DNA of 64,000 nucleotides from JAKPQE01 sp041397845 (GCA_041397845.1 JAWKVW010000006.1:62001-126000), one strand, 5' to 3'; counted from the first letter of the stretch, positions 37,627-45,926 are shown. Notes: generated from the sequence alone by a model not told the origin. Made by a program: numbers and translations.

Positions 37627-38430
37627 CACAGACAGAGCCCCTTTTGCTGGCCGGAAGGCGCACGTCTCCTCATCACACGAACACGGCGAATGCCCGCGCG
37701 ACCGCACACACTTCCTGTTTTCTTCTTATCGCCCCACCGGCACCCGTTCTGACGAATGCCGGACCCTACTTGCACTGGCGGCTAAAGAGATTGGTCCGCA
37801 AGCCCCTTCATCCGCACTTCATCGAAAAGAACCTCAAAAGACCTTTTCGTCTATTTGGCCACAAGAAGAAAATTACCGAGCGCAATTTGCGCACGATTTC
37901 CGAAATCCATCGGTCTTCTTGCTGGCGATCAGGTGAACCCGTGATCTGAGGGCGAAGATACACAGCGCCTCCGGGGGGCGCAACCGAGAGAAATGAATTA
38001 AAGGTTAACGGCGAGGAGGTCGAAAACCGACTCGCGCGGGCTTGAGTCGGGTAACCCTATTTGACTCAATACGGTTACCGGATCGGGCGGCGCCAGGATG
38101 AGCCGAAGATGACAGCGCAGAAAAATTTTTGGGCGAGGCCCTTGACTCCGCTGGATTCGAGGATGGTCATCCACGGACTCGGCAACTACCAGATAACTAT
38201 ATGATTTTTATCGTCTTTTCCTGTCACCCCGCGGTCATGCGACGGGGCCGTCCGGTTCAAAAAAAGCGATTCCCGGCAAGTCCTTGAGATTCCGAATTTT
38301 AGGCCGCGCAGACCACAACCGCATTGCCATTCGTCGCGTTTTTTACATCTTTTCCGCGATTTCCGCGATGACCGATGAATCCGCTCCGGCAAGTTATGAA
38401 CAGCGAATTTCCGACCGGCCGGGAGGCCCT
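37627..38430. other. dnaA upstream region with clustered GANTC sites; possible origin or CcrM-controlled promoter
   Basis: About 800 bp without a gene, clearly richer in A and T than its surroundings (AAAAATTTTT at 38121-38130; ACTATATGATTTTTATCG near 38196). Nine GANTC methylation sites occur within 353 bp: 38029, 38044, 38063, 38144, 38154, 38176, 38268, 38288 and 38377; none lie in 37681-38028. GANTC is the CcrM target in alphaproteobacteria, where it marks dnaA and origin DNA. I find no perfect DnaA box: TCATCCACG (38167) and TTGGCCACA (about 37855) each differ from TTATCCACA at two positions. Origin function is therefore unproven. Confidence 0.55.
38042..38089. repeat. Overlapping inverted repeats upstream of dnaA
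   Basis: Two interleaved inverted repeats: TTGAGTC...GACTCAA (38042-38048 with 38063-38069) and GGTAACC...GGTTACC (about 38050-38056 with 38083-38089). The first arms are themselves GANTC sites. The pairings are mutually exclusive as hairpins, so they may be protein-binding sites. Confidence 0.5.
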
Positions 38431-38468
38431 TCCAAAAACGAAAACGCCCGACCAGATGGCCGGGCGTT
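38431..38468 (-). terminator. Rho-independent terminator of rpsT
   Basis: On the minus strand AACGCCCGGCCATCTGGTCG begins a stem of 8 bp or more, closing with GGGCGTT and then TTCGTTTTTGG. It starts 28 bp after the rpsT stop codon. Confidence 0.85.
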
Positions 38469-38495
38469 ACAAGTATTCGTTGCAGTTGCGAAGGA

Positions 38496-38759
38496 TCAGC
38501 CAAGGGCCTTCACCCGCGAGGCAAGGCGCGAGACCTTCCGCGATGCAGTGTTCTTGTGCATGACGCCCTTGCCGGCGGCGCGCATGAGCTCCGGCTCGGC
38601 GGCGCGCAGGGCGGCGACAGCGGCTTCCTTGTCGCCGCTCTCGATCGCTTCCTCGACCTTGCGAACATAGGTGCGCATGCGGGAACGACGGTTGCGGTTG
38701 ACAGCGGTGCGCCGGGCGATCTTGCGCACGGCCTTCTTGGCCGACGGCGTATTGGCCAT
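38496..38759 (-). CDS. rpsT: 30S ribosomal protein S20
   Basis: Small-subunit protein S20, binding 16S rRNA. The 87 residues are rich in Lys, Arg and Ala, starting MANTPSAKKAVRKIARRTAV, with the conserved NRNRRSRMRTYVRKVEEAI and a C-terminal HKNTASRKVSRLASRVKAL. Length and composition are standard. It lies upstream of dnaA on the same strand, separated by its own terminator. Confidence 0.97.
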   Translation of the reverse strand: MANTPSAKKAVRKIARRTAVNRNRRSRMRTYVRKVEEAIESGDKEAAVAALRAAEPELMRAAGKGVMHKNTASRKVSRLASRVKALG

Positions 38760-39206
38760 GGGTAAGCCTTTCTCAGAGACTGCGAACGGGACGGACTTCC
38801 GCCGCTCGACCGGCCCGACGGACCAAGTGGCAGCGGGCGAAACCTAACTCGCCCCGGCAGCGGACCACCGGGGATATCGGCGTGCTTATAGTCGGCGCGG
38901 CGCGGCGCGTCAACGGCCTTGCAGCGCATTGCGTGCCTGCCGGCGCGCAAAATCGCGACCGGCCGGCCGGCGCGTCATTAGAGTCTTACGGGGGACACCC
39001 CGGCTGCCGGCCGGACGCCGGGGGGCGGCGGATTTCCAGGGACAGCGGGCGATGTCGTGAAAGCGGCCGGCAAGCGTTGCATTTCCGGGCGCGGGCCCTT
39101 ATAACCCCGCGGTTCCGAGCCGCCCGGCGACAAGGGCATGCCGTGGCCGCTCCAGAATGCTTTGGTGCCGCAAGGTGCCGCCAAACCACTTACGAAGGGA
39201 AGCAAA
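38760..39206. other. Intergenic region between rpsT and rpmI
   Basis: About 450 bp between divergent ribosomal-protein genes, which should hold both promoters. There is one further GANTC (near 38980) and GC-rich repeats (CGGCTGCCGGCCGGACGCCG near 39001). An L20/L35 autoregulatory leader might be expected before rpmI, but I cannot identify one. No infC lies upstream of rpmI. Confidence 0.4.
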
Positions 39207-39407
39207 ATGCCCAAGCTGAAGACCAAATCGGGCGCCAAGAAGCGCTTCAAACTCTCCGGTACCGGCAAGGTGATCGGCCAGCAGGCGGGCAAGCGCCACG
39301 GCATGATCAAGCGGACGACCAAGTTCATCCGCAGCGCGCGCGGCACGACCGTTCTGGCCGAGCCTGACGCCAAGATCATCAAGAAGAACTTCCTGCCCTA
39401 CGGTTGA
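39207..39407 (+). CDS. rpmI: 50S ribosomal protein L35
   Basis: Large-subunit protein L35, 66 residues, starting MPKLKTKSGAKKRFKLSGTG, with the conserved GKRHGMIKRTTKFIRSARG and a C-terminal KKNFLPYG. GAAGGGA lies about 7 bases before the ATG at 39207. rplT follows after 36 bp, the conserved order. Confidence 0.97.
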   Translation: MPKLKTKSGAKKRFKLSGTGKVIGQQAGKRHGMIKRTTKFIRSARGTTVLAEPDAKIIKKNFLPYG

Positions 39408-39443
39408 GCCCCAGGCCTCATTTAAGAAATACGGAGAGTCACC

Positions 39444-39821
39444 ATGTCACGCGTCAAGCGCGGCGTTACCGCACACGCCCGGCACAAGAAAGTCCTCAAA
39501 GCCGCCAAGGGCTATTACGGCCGGCGCAAGAATACCATCCGCGTCGCCAAGCAGGCGGTGGAGAAGGCGGCCCAGTACGCCTATCGCGACCGCAAGAACC
39601 GGAAGCGCAATTTCCGTGCGCTCTGGATCCAGCGCATCAACGCCGCGGTCCGCTTCCACGGCCTGACCTATGGTCGATTTATCGACGGCCTCGGGAAGGC
39701 CGGTATCGAAGTCGACCGCAAGGTGCTTGCCGATATCGCCGTGCACGAGCCGGACGCGATGGCCGCGCTCGTTGAGAAGGCGAAGGCCGCGCTCGCCGAG
39801 GCCTATCCGGCGAACGCCTGA
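39444..39821 (+). CDS. rplT: 50S ribosomal protein L20
   Basis: Large-subunit assembly protein L20, 125 residues, starting MSRVKRGVTAHARHKKVLKA. It has AKGYYGRRKNTIRVAKQAVEKA, YRDRKNRKRNFRALWIQRIN and the conserved YGRFIDGLGKAGIEVDRKVLA. L20 represses its own operon in many bacteria. A GGAGAG precedes the start. Confidence 0.97.
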   Translation: MSRVKRGVTAHARHKKVLKAAKGYYGRRKNTIRVAKQAVEKAAQYAYRDRKNRKRNFRALWIQRINAAVRFHGLTYGRFIDGLGKAGIEVDRKVLADIAVHEPDAMAALVEKAKAALAEAYPANA

Positions 39822-39844
39822 CGCCTTACCCGAGGCCGAGACAG

Positions 39845-39902
39845 AACGACCCCGTCCGGGCATGCCCGGGCGGGTGCTTCGTTTCGGTCCGTCGGGGTCG
39901 TT
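39845..39902 (+). terminator. Branched hairpin terminator or attenuator between rplT and pheS
   Basis: Outer arms AACGACCCC (39845-39853) and GGGGTCGTT (39894-39902) enclose a second perfect hairpin, CCGGGCATGCCCGG (39856-39869). TTCC follows. It starts 23 bp after rplT and ends 53 bp before pheS, so it could terminate the ribosomal operon or modulate read-through into pheST. Confidence 0.55.
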
Positions 39903-39955
39903 TCCTCCCGGACCGAAATCGGTTAAAGGCAGGCGGTCTGCCGAGAGGAAATGAG

Positions 39956-41038
39956 ATGACCGAACTTTCCAGTCTCGAAAACGAGATTCTCGCTGCCATC
40001 GACGCCGCCGGCGACGAGGCGGCGCTTGAGGCCGTGCGCATTGGCGCGCTCGGCAAGAAGGGCACCGTCAGCGAGCGGATGAAGTCGCTCGGCGGCATGA
40101 GCGCCGAGGAGCGCAAGGTCTGGGGACCGGCGCTGAACGGCCTCAAGGACAAGATCGGCACGGCGATCACCGAACGGCGCCAGGTGCTGAAGGAGGCCGC
40201 GCTCGATGCGCGGCTCGCCGCCGAGCGGGTCGACGTCACCCTGCCGGTGCGCCCGGGACCGGCCGATCGCGGCCGCATCCACCCGATTTCCCAGGTGATG
40301 GACGAGATCGCCGAGATCTTCGCCGACATGGGCTTTCGCATCGCCGAGGGCCCGGACGTCGAGACCGACTACTACAATTTCACCGCGCTGAATTTTCCGG
40401 TCGGCCATCCGGCGCGCGAGATGCACGACACGTTCTTCTTCCATCCGGACGAGGCGGGCGAGCGCAAGCTGCTGCGCACCCACACCTCGCCGGTGCAGAT
40501 CCACACGATGGAGGCGGAAAAGCCGCCGATCCGCGTCGTCATTCCGGGCCGCACCTATCGCTGCGACAGCGACCAGACGCACACGCCGATGTTCCACCAG
40601 CTCGAGGGCCTCGTCATCGACGAGCAGAGCAATGTCGGCCACATGAAGTGGGTGCTGATGGAGTTCTGCCGGGCGTTCTTCGAGGTCGACCACGTCGAGA
40701 TGCGGTTCCGGCCGTCGTTCTTCCCGTTCACCGAGCCCTCGCTCGAGGTCGACATCCGCTGCGACCGGCGCGGCAACGAGATCCGCTTCGGCGAAGGCAA
40801 TGACTGGCTGGAGATTCTCGGCTGCGGCATGGTGCATCCGAATGTGCTGCGCAATTGCGGCCTCGATCCCGACCGCTACCAGGGCTACGCCTGGGGCATG
40901 GGCATCGACCGCATCGCGATGCTGAAATACGGCATGCCGGACCTGCGCGCCTTTTTCGATGCCGATGTCCGCTGGATCAATCACTACGGCTTCCGGCCGC
41001 TCGATCTGCCGACGCTGGCGGGGGGACTGAGCTCATGA
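39956..41038 (+). CDS. pheS: Phenylalanine-tRNA ligase alpha subunit
   Basis: Catalytic subunit of the heterotetrameric class II synthetase. The N-terminal coiled coil (residues about 1-85) is followed by HPISQVMDEIAEIFADMGF, motif 2 in LRTHTSPVQIHTM with the HQLEGLVID loop, and motif 3 around YAWGMGIDRIAMLKYG. The 360 residues match the family. Its stop overlaps the pheT start (ATGA), so translation is coupled. Confidence 0.97.
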   Translation: MTELSSLENEILAAIDAAGDEAALEAVRIGALGKKGTVSERMKSLGGMSAEERKVWGPALNGLKDKIGTAITERRQVLKEAALDARLAAERVDVTLPVRPGPADRGRIHPISQVMDEIAEIFADMGFRIAEGPDVETDYYNFTALNFPVGHPAREMHDTFFFHPDEAGERKLLRTHTSPVQIHTMEAEKPPIRVVIPGRTYRCDSDQTHTPMFHQLEGLVIDEQSNVGHMKWVLMEFCRAFFEVDHVEMRFRPSFFPFTEPSLEVDIRCDRRGNEIRFGEGNDWLEILGCGMVHPNVLRNCGLDPDRYQGYAWGMGIDRIAMLKYGMPDLRAFFDADVRWINHYGFRPLDLPTLAGGLSS

Positions 41039-43455
41039 AATTCACGCTTTCCTGGCTGAAGGACCACCTCGACACGGACGCCTCGCTGGACGAGATCGTC
41101 GAGGCGCTGACGATGATCGGCCTCGAGGTCGAGGGTGTCGAGGATCCTGGCGCGAAATACGCGCCGTTCATCATCGGCCACGTGCTCGAGGCAAAGCAGC
41201 ATCCGAATGCCGACCGCCTGCGGGTGTGCATGGTCGACATCGGCAAGGGCGCCCCGATCCAGGTGGTGTGCGGCGCGCCGAATGCCCGCACCGGCCTCAA
41301 GGGCGTCTTTGCGCCGGCCGGCACGCACATTCCCGGCACCGGCATCGACCTTGCGGTCGGCACCATTCGCGGCGTCGAATCGCACGGCATGCTGTGTTCC
41401 GAGCGCGAGCTTGAGCTTTCCAACGACCACAACGGCATCATCGACCTGCCCGAGGATGCGCCGGTCGGCACGGCCTATCCGGCCTATGCGGGCCTTGACG
41501 ATCCGGTGATCGACATCGCCATCACGCCGAACCGGCCGGACTGTCTCGGCGTCTATGGCGTGGCACGCGACCTTGCCGCCTTCGGCATCGGCAAGCTGAA
41601 GGACAACCGGCTGCCAGCACTGAAAGGATCGTTCAAGAGCCCAATCTCGATCGAGCTGCGGTTCACGCCGGAGACGGCGAACGCCTGCCCGGCCTTTGCC
41701 GGGCGCTATGTGCGCGGCGTCAGCAACGGGCCGAGCCCGGACTGGGTGCAGAAGCGGCTCAGGGCGATCGGCCTTCGTCCGATCAACGCGCTCGTCGACA
41801 TCACCAACTACATCTCCTACGACCGCGGCCGGCCGCTGCACGTCTATGACGCCGACAAGGTCAAGGGCGTCATTCACGCCCGGCTCGGCACGAGCGGCGA
41901 GAGCTTCCTGGCGCTCGACGGGCGGACCTACGAGACCGACGAGGCGATGTGCGTCATCGCCGACGACAGCGGGCCGCTCGCCCTTGGCGGCATCATGGGC
42001 GGCGAGGCCACGGGCAGCACGGCCGGGACGACCAACGTCTTCATCGAGTCGGCGCTGTTCGACCCGTTGCGCACCGCCGAGACCGGCCGGCGCACCGGCG
42101 TCATCTCGGACGCCCGCTATCGCTTCGAGCGCGGCGTCGACCCGGCCTTCATGCTGCCGGGCCTCGAGCTTGCAACGCAGATGGTGCTCGATTTCTGCGG
42201 CGGCGAGGCGGGCGACGTCTTCGTTGCCGGCGCGGCACCGATCGCCGACAAGATCATCGAGTTCCCGCTCGCCGAGGTGAAGCGCCTGTCCGGCCTCGAG
42301 ATCAAGCCGCTCGAGATCAAGGTCATCCTGCAGAGCCTCGGCTTCTGGGTCTCGGGCTCGGGCGATGTCGTCAAGGTCGCGGTGCCGTCGTGGCGGCCGG
42401 ACGTCCACGGCAAGGCGGACCTTGTCGAGGAAGTCGCGCGCATTGCCGGCGTCAACAAGATCGTGCCGACGCCGACGCCCGGTCTCGACGGCGTTGCCCG
42501 GCCGGTGCTGACGCTCGGCCAGACGCGGACCCGGCGGGCGCGGCGGGCGCTGGCCATGCGCGGCATGGTCGAGGCCGTGACCTGGTCGTTCATCGCCAAG
42601 TCGGAAGCGGAAGCCTTCGGCGGCGGCGCCCGCGCGCTCGAGCTTGCCAATCCGATCTCCTCGGAAATGTCGGACATGCGGCCGAGCCTGCTGCCCGGCC
42701 TGATGCTGGCGGTGCAGCGCAATGCCGATCGCGGCATCGGCGACGTGGCGATCTTCGAGGTCGGCCAGATCTATCGCGGCGACAAGCCGAAGGACCAGCT
42801 CACGGCGGCGACGGGCGTCAGGCGCGGTACAGCCGGTCTTTCCGGCGGCGGCCGGCACTGGCAGGGCGCGAGCCCGACGGTCAGCGCCTTCGACGCCAAG
42901 GCCGACGCACTTGCGCTTCTCGAGGCACTCGGCATGTCGGCGGGCAATGTGCAGATCGCAGCGAGCGCGCCGGACTGGTTCCATCCGGGCCGCTCGGGCA
43001 CGCTGCAGCTTGGACCGCAGACGATCCTTGGCCATTTCGGCGAGCTGCATCCACGGGTGCTCGACGCGCTCGACGTTGCCGGGCCGCTCGTCGGCTTCGA
43101 GCTCTTCCTCGAAGCGCTGCCGGCACCGAAGGCAAAGGCGACGCGGGCCAAGCCGCCGTTCGCGGCGCCGGCGTTCCAGCCGGTGCGGCGCGACTTCGCC
43201 TTCGTCGTCGACAGCGACGTGACGGCGGCGGCGATCCTGCGGGCGGCACGAGGCGCCGACAAGAAGCTCATCGTCGATGCCTCGGTGTTCGACCTCTTCG
43301 AGGGCGCCGCGATCGGCGAGGGCAAGAAGTCGGTCGCCATCGAGGTAACGCTGCAGCCGACGGAAAAGACGATGACGGACGAGGAGATCGAGGCGGTCGG
43401 GGCCAGGATCGTCGCCGCCGTCGGCAAGTCGACCGGCGGCAGTCTCAGGGCGTAG
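41035..43455 (+). CDS. pheT: Phenylalanine-tRNA ligase beta subunit
   Basis: tRNA-binding and editing subunit, 806 residues. The N-terminus MKFTLSWLKDHLDTDASLDE is followed by an EMAP/Arc1p-like tRNA-binding domain (GHVLEAKQHPNADRLRVCMVD, VVCGAPNART). The B3/B4 editing domain contains VDITNYISYDRGRPLHVYDAD. The B5 domain is near SGLEIKPLEIKVILQSLGFW, and a C-terminal FDX-ACB anticodon-binding domain has FQPVRRDFAFVVDSDV. The start is the ATG overlapping the pheS stop. A strong terminator follows. Confidence 0.97.
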   Translation: MKFTLSWLKDHLDTDASLDEIVEALTMIGLEVEGVEDPGAKYAPFIIGHVLEAKQHPNADRLRVCMVDIGKGAPIQVVCGAPNARTGLKGVFAPAGTHIPGTGIDLAVGTIRGVESHGMLCSERELELSNDHNGIIDLPEDAPVGTAYPAYAGLDDPVIDIAITPNRPDCLGVYGVARDLAAFGIGKLKDNRLPALKGSFKSPISIELRFTPETANACPAFAGRYVRGVSNGPSPDWVQKRLRAIGLRPINALVDITNYISYDRGRPLHVYDADKVKGVIHARLGTSGESFLALDGRTYETDEAMCVIADDSGPLALGGIMGGEATGSTAGTTNVFIESALFDPLRTAETGRRTGVISDARYRFERGVDPAFMLPGLELATQMVLDFCGGEAGDVFVAGAAPIADKIIEFPLAEVKRLSGLEIKPLEIKVILQSLGFWVSGSGDVVKVAVPSWRPDVHGKADLVEEVARIAGVNKIVPTPTPGLDGVARPVLTLGQTRTRRARRALAMRGMVEAVTWSFIAKSEAEAFGGGARALELANPISSEMSDMRPSLLPGLMLAVQRNADRGIGDVAIFEVGQIYRGDKPKDQLTAATGVRRGTAGLSGGGRHWQGASPTVSAFDAKADALALLEALGMSAGNVQIAASAPDWFHPGRSGTLQLGPQTILGHFGELHPRVLDALDVAGPLVGFELFLEALPAPKAKATRAKPPFAAPAFQPVRRDFAFVVDSDVTAAAILRAARGADKKLIVDASVFDLFEGAAIGEGKKSVAIEVTLQPTEKTMTDEEIEAVGARIVAAVGKSTGGSLRA

Positions 43456-43561
43456 TGCACGGCGGGAGGCTCGACGTCTCCGGCGATCGAATGGACCCAA
43501 GACCTGGACGCGCGCCCGCTCGCTGCGCGGACACCGCAGATCATCGGCGCCGCAGATCAGG

Positions 43562-43604
43562 GGCGCCGCACGGGGGAACTCTTCCCTCCGCGCGGCGCCT
43601 TTTC
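43562..43604 (+). terminator. Rho-independent terminator of pheST
   Basis: GGCGCCGC (43562-43569) and GCGGCGCC (43592-43599) form a perfect 8-bp stem, extended by partial GGGGG/CCCTC pairing, followed by TTTTCATTTT. It lies about 105 bp after pheT. Confidence 0.8.
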
Positions 43605-43626
43605 ATTTTGCCCGGACATCTCCTGC

Positions 43627-44391
43627 TCAGAGTGCCTGACCGCCGGACGCCTCGATGCGCTGGCCGGTGATCCAGCCGTTCCCGCCAACGAGCAGGCTTG
43701 CGATCGCGCCGCCGATATCGTCGGGCAAGCCGACCCGGCCCATCGCCGTCTGGGCGGCGATCATCCGGTTCAGCTCGGCATTGTCGCGGACCTGGCCGCC
43801 GCCGAAATCCGTCTCGATGGCACCGGGCGCCACGACATTCACGGCAATTCGGCGCGGGCCGAGTTCCCTTGCCAGATATTTCGTCATGGTCTCGACGGCG
43901 CCCTTCATGGTGGCGTAGGCGATGTAGCCGGGGAGTGCAAAACGGGTGAGGCCTGAGGAGAGATTGACGATGCGGCCACCGTCGACAATCAGCGGCTCAA
44001 GTGCCTGGGTCAGGAAGAACACACCCTTCAGGTGGACATTCATCAGCCTGTCGAACTCGGCCTCCGAGGTATCGACAAAGGCATGATGAATGCCGATGCC
44101 GGCATTGTTGACGAGAAAGTCAAATCCGTCGCGGCCCCAGATGTCCCGCAGCGCCGCACGGAGATCCGCGACAAAGGCCGGGAAAGTGGCCGTTGCGGCG
44201 GTGTCGAGCTTGAGTGCAACGGCATGGCGGCCGAGGGCCTCGATTTCGGCAACGGCGGCGCGGGCGTCTTCGTCGCGGGAGTGATAGGTGAGGATGCTGT
44301 CGACGCCGTTCGCGGCCAGATGCAGGGCGGTGTTGCGGCCAAGGCCGCGGCTGGCGCCAGTGATGACGGCGATCTTCGGTGCGTATGCCAT
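43627..44391 (-). CDS. SDR-family short-chain dehydrogenase/reductase
   Basis: A classical SDR of 254 residues: cofactor motif VITGASRGLGRNTAL (about residues 8-22), NNAGIGIHHAF, catalytic Ser in IVNLSSGLTR, the YxxxK pair in IAYATMKGAVE, and VNVVAPGAIETDF for the PG motif. The C-terminus GWITGQRIEASGG is typical of the 3-oxoacyl-ACP-reductase-like subgroup. I chose the ATG at 44391, with CAAGGAAG upstream. It is divergent from an AraC-family regulator with paired repeats between them, which suggests that it is that regulator's target. Substrate unknown. Confidence 0.9.
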   Translation of the reverse strand: MAYAPKIAVITGASRGLGRNTALHLAANGVDSILTYHSRDEDARAAVAEIEALGRHAVALKLDTAATATFPAFVADLRAALRDIWGRDGFDFLVNNAGIGIHHAFVDTSEAEFDRLMNVHLKGVFFLTQALEPLIVDGGRIVNLSSGLTRFALPGYIAYATMKGAVETMTKYLARELGPRRIAVNVVAPGAIETDFGGGQVRDNAELNRMIAAQTAMGRVGLPDDIGGAIASLLVGGNGWITGQRIEASGGQAL

Positions 44392-44450
44392 GTCCGGACT
44401 TCCTTGCTCGTTTCCGATACGCAAAAGATGGCGCCGGACGCCGGGATCGC

Positions 44451-44488
44451 CTGCCCTATCCTCCGGATGATCTGCCCAATTCTCCAGA
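44451..44488. promoter_or_regulatory. Candidate AraC-type operator, two direct repeats 21 bp apart
   Basis: CTGCCCTATCCTCCGGA (44451-44467) and CTGCCCAATTCTCCAGA (44472-44488) agree at 14 of 17 positions and start exactly 21 bp apart, two helical turns. Paired direct repeats with this phasing are the usual binding geometry of AraC-family dimers. They lie 60-97 bp upstream of the SDR start and 80-117 bp upstream of the regulator. Confidence 0.55.
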
Positions 44489-44567
44489 GGGGCCTTGCGA
44501 TGCTGTTGTCTGCCCCCGTCGGTGCGCTAGAGTCTGAAGCGATCCGCCCCGGAACCGGAGTTGCAGC

Positions 44568-45545
44568 TTGCTGGCAGACGAACTGACCTCGGCCGCCCTT
44601 GCCTTTGCCGATGCGCATGGCGCCGGCGACGCACCGCTTGCGACCGGCATTGCCGGCTTGACGGTGCTGCGCCAACGCCGGCCGAGCGAGCTCAGGGCGC
44701 TCGTCTATGAACCGGTGTTCTGCCTCGTGCTGCAGGGTGCGAAGCAGGTTCTCGTCGGCGATCGGCCGGTCGTCTTCGACAGGATGCAGTCGGTCATCAT
44801 CAGCTTCGAGCTGCCGACCCTGGCGCGCGTGGTGCGGGCGAGCCCGAACGAGCCTTACGTGGCGCTGGCGCTACGGCTCGACATGGCGGTGCTCCGCGAG
44901 ACGGCGGCACGGATGCCAGATATTCCGGCCGGCAAGAGTGCCACCGGGCCGGTTGCCCTCGCGGCGGCGGACGCGGCAATCATCGATGCGATGCACCGGC
45001 TCCTGGGCCTTGTCGACCGGCCGGAGGCGGCACCAATCCTCTCGCCGCTGATCATTCGCGAGATTCACTACTGGCTGCTGTCGGCCGGACATGGCGCGAT
45101 GCTGCGGGCATTGATGCGCGCCGACGGTCACGCGGCGCGCATCGCGGCGGCGACGGCACGGATCCGGAGGGATTTCCGCACACCGCTCCGGGTCGGCGAC
45201 CTTGCCCGGGACGCGGGCATGAGCACCTCGGCGTTTCATGATCACTTCAAGGCGATGACGGCAACGACGCCGCTGCAGTTCCAGAAACAACTCCGCCTGA
45301 TCGAGGCAAGACGCCTGATCGTCGAGACCGGCGCCACGGTGTCCAGTGCGGCATTCGCCGTCGGCTATGAAAGCCCGACCCAGTTCAGTCGGGAATATGC
45401 TCGCCGTTTCGGCGCGCCGCCGCGGGCTGACCTGAAGCGGCGCGACCAGAACGGCCGTGCCTCACGCGCCGGCGGCGGCTCGCTCGAGAGCGGAAAGATC
45501 GATCCGGCGCATGGTCATCAGCGCCTTCATGGCACGGCCGGATAA
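44568..45545 (+). CDS. AraC-family transcriptional regulator
   Basis: 325 residues with an N-terminal AraC_N-type cupin domain (LRALVYEPVFCLVLQGAKQV, SVIISFELPTLARV, SPLIIREIHYWLLSA). Two C-terminal helix-turn-helix units follow: LRVGDLARDAGMSTSAFHDHFKA for the first, and TVSSAAFAVGYESPTQFSREYARRFG for the second. The start appears to be TTG at 44568, seven bases after CCGGAG. Regulators of this subfamily often control an adjacent oxidoreductase, here the divergent SDR gene. The last 25 or so residues run past the usual end and overlap the convergent VOC gene by 84 bp. A frameshift or a lost stop there is possible. Confidence 0.88.
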   Translation: MLADELTSAALAFADAHGAGDAPLATGIAGLTVLRQRRPSELRALVYEPVFCLVLQGAKQVLVGDRPVVFDRMQSVIISFELPTLARVVRASPNEPYVALALRLDMAVLRETAARMPDIPAGKSATGPVALAAADAAIIDAMHRLLGLVDRPEAAPILSPLIIREIHYWLLSAGHGAMLRALMRADGHAARIAAATARIRRDFRTPLRVGDLARDAGMSTSAFHDHFKAMTATTPLQFQKQLRLIEARRLIVETGATVSSAAFAVGYESPTQFSREYARRFGAPPRADLKRRDQNGRASRAGGGSLESGKIDPAHGHQRLHGTAG

Positions 45546-45926
45546 TTCCGGATCGGGATTGGCAAGCAGCGCCATCGCGTCCTTCGGCACGATCTGCCAG
45601 GAGAGGCCAAAGCGATCCTTCAGCCAGCCGCACATGCTCTCGGCACCGCCATCGGCAGTCAGAGCGGCCCACAGCCGGTCGGTCTCGGCCTGATCCTCGG
45701 CCAGCACCGAGATCGAGGCCGCCTCGTTCAGGGCGAAATGCGGACCGCCATCAAAGGCCTGATAGGGCGTGCCGGCGAGCGTGAAGTCGACGATGACGAT
45801 ACGACCACCGGCCACTCGCTGCATCCGCTCGATCCTTGAGCCCGGCAGGAGCGAGACGTAGAACGTCGCGGCCTCTTCGGCCTTGCCATCATACCAGAGG
45901 CAGGTGCGGACCCTGGCGGCGGACAT
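45462..45926 (-). CDS. VOC family protein (PhnB/YjdN-like)
   Basis: A 154-residue protein of the PhnB/3-demethylubiquinone-methyltransferase-like branch of the vicinal oxygen chelate superfamily. It starts MSAARVRTCLWYDGKAEEAA, with FYVSLLPGSRIERM, VDFTLAGTPYQAFDGGP and a C-terminal GWLKDRFGLSWQIVPKDAMALL. Proteins of this branch usually have no demonstrated enzyme activity. Its start codon overlaps the stop of the preceding VOC gene by one base (TGATG). Its 3' end overlaps the convergent AraC-family gene by 84 bp. Confidence 0.85.
   Translation of the reverse strand: MSAARVRTCLWYDGKAEEAATFYVSLLPGSRIERMQRVAGGRIVIVDFTLAGTPYQAFDGGPHFALNEAASISVLAEDQAETDRLWAALTADGGAESMCGWLKDRFGLSWQIVPKDAMALLANPDPELSGRAMKALMTMRRIDLSALERAAAGA

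Noticed and set aside
37627..38430. A confirmed oriC
   Set aside because: GANTC clustering and AT-richness are suggestive, but there is no perfect TTATCCACA box; the best two candidates have two mismatches each. Recorded only as a possibility.
40984..43500. An 838-codon minus-strand open frame opposite pheT
   Set aside because: An antisense shadow of pheT with Arg/Asp/Ala-rich low-complexity composition.
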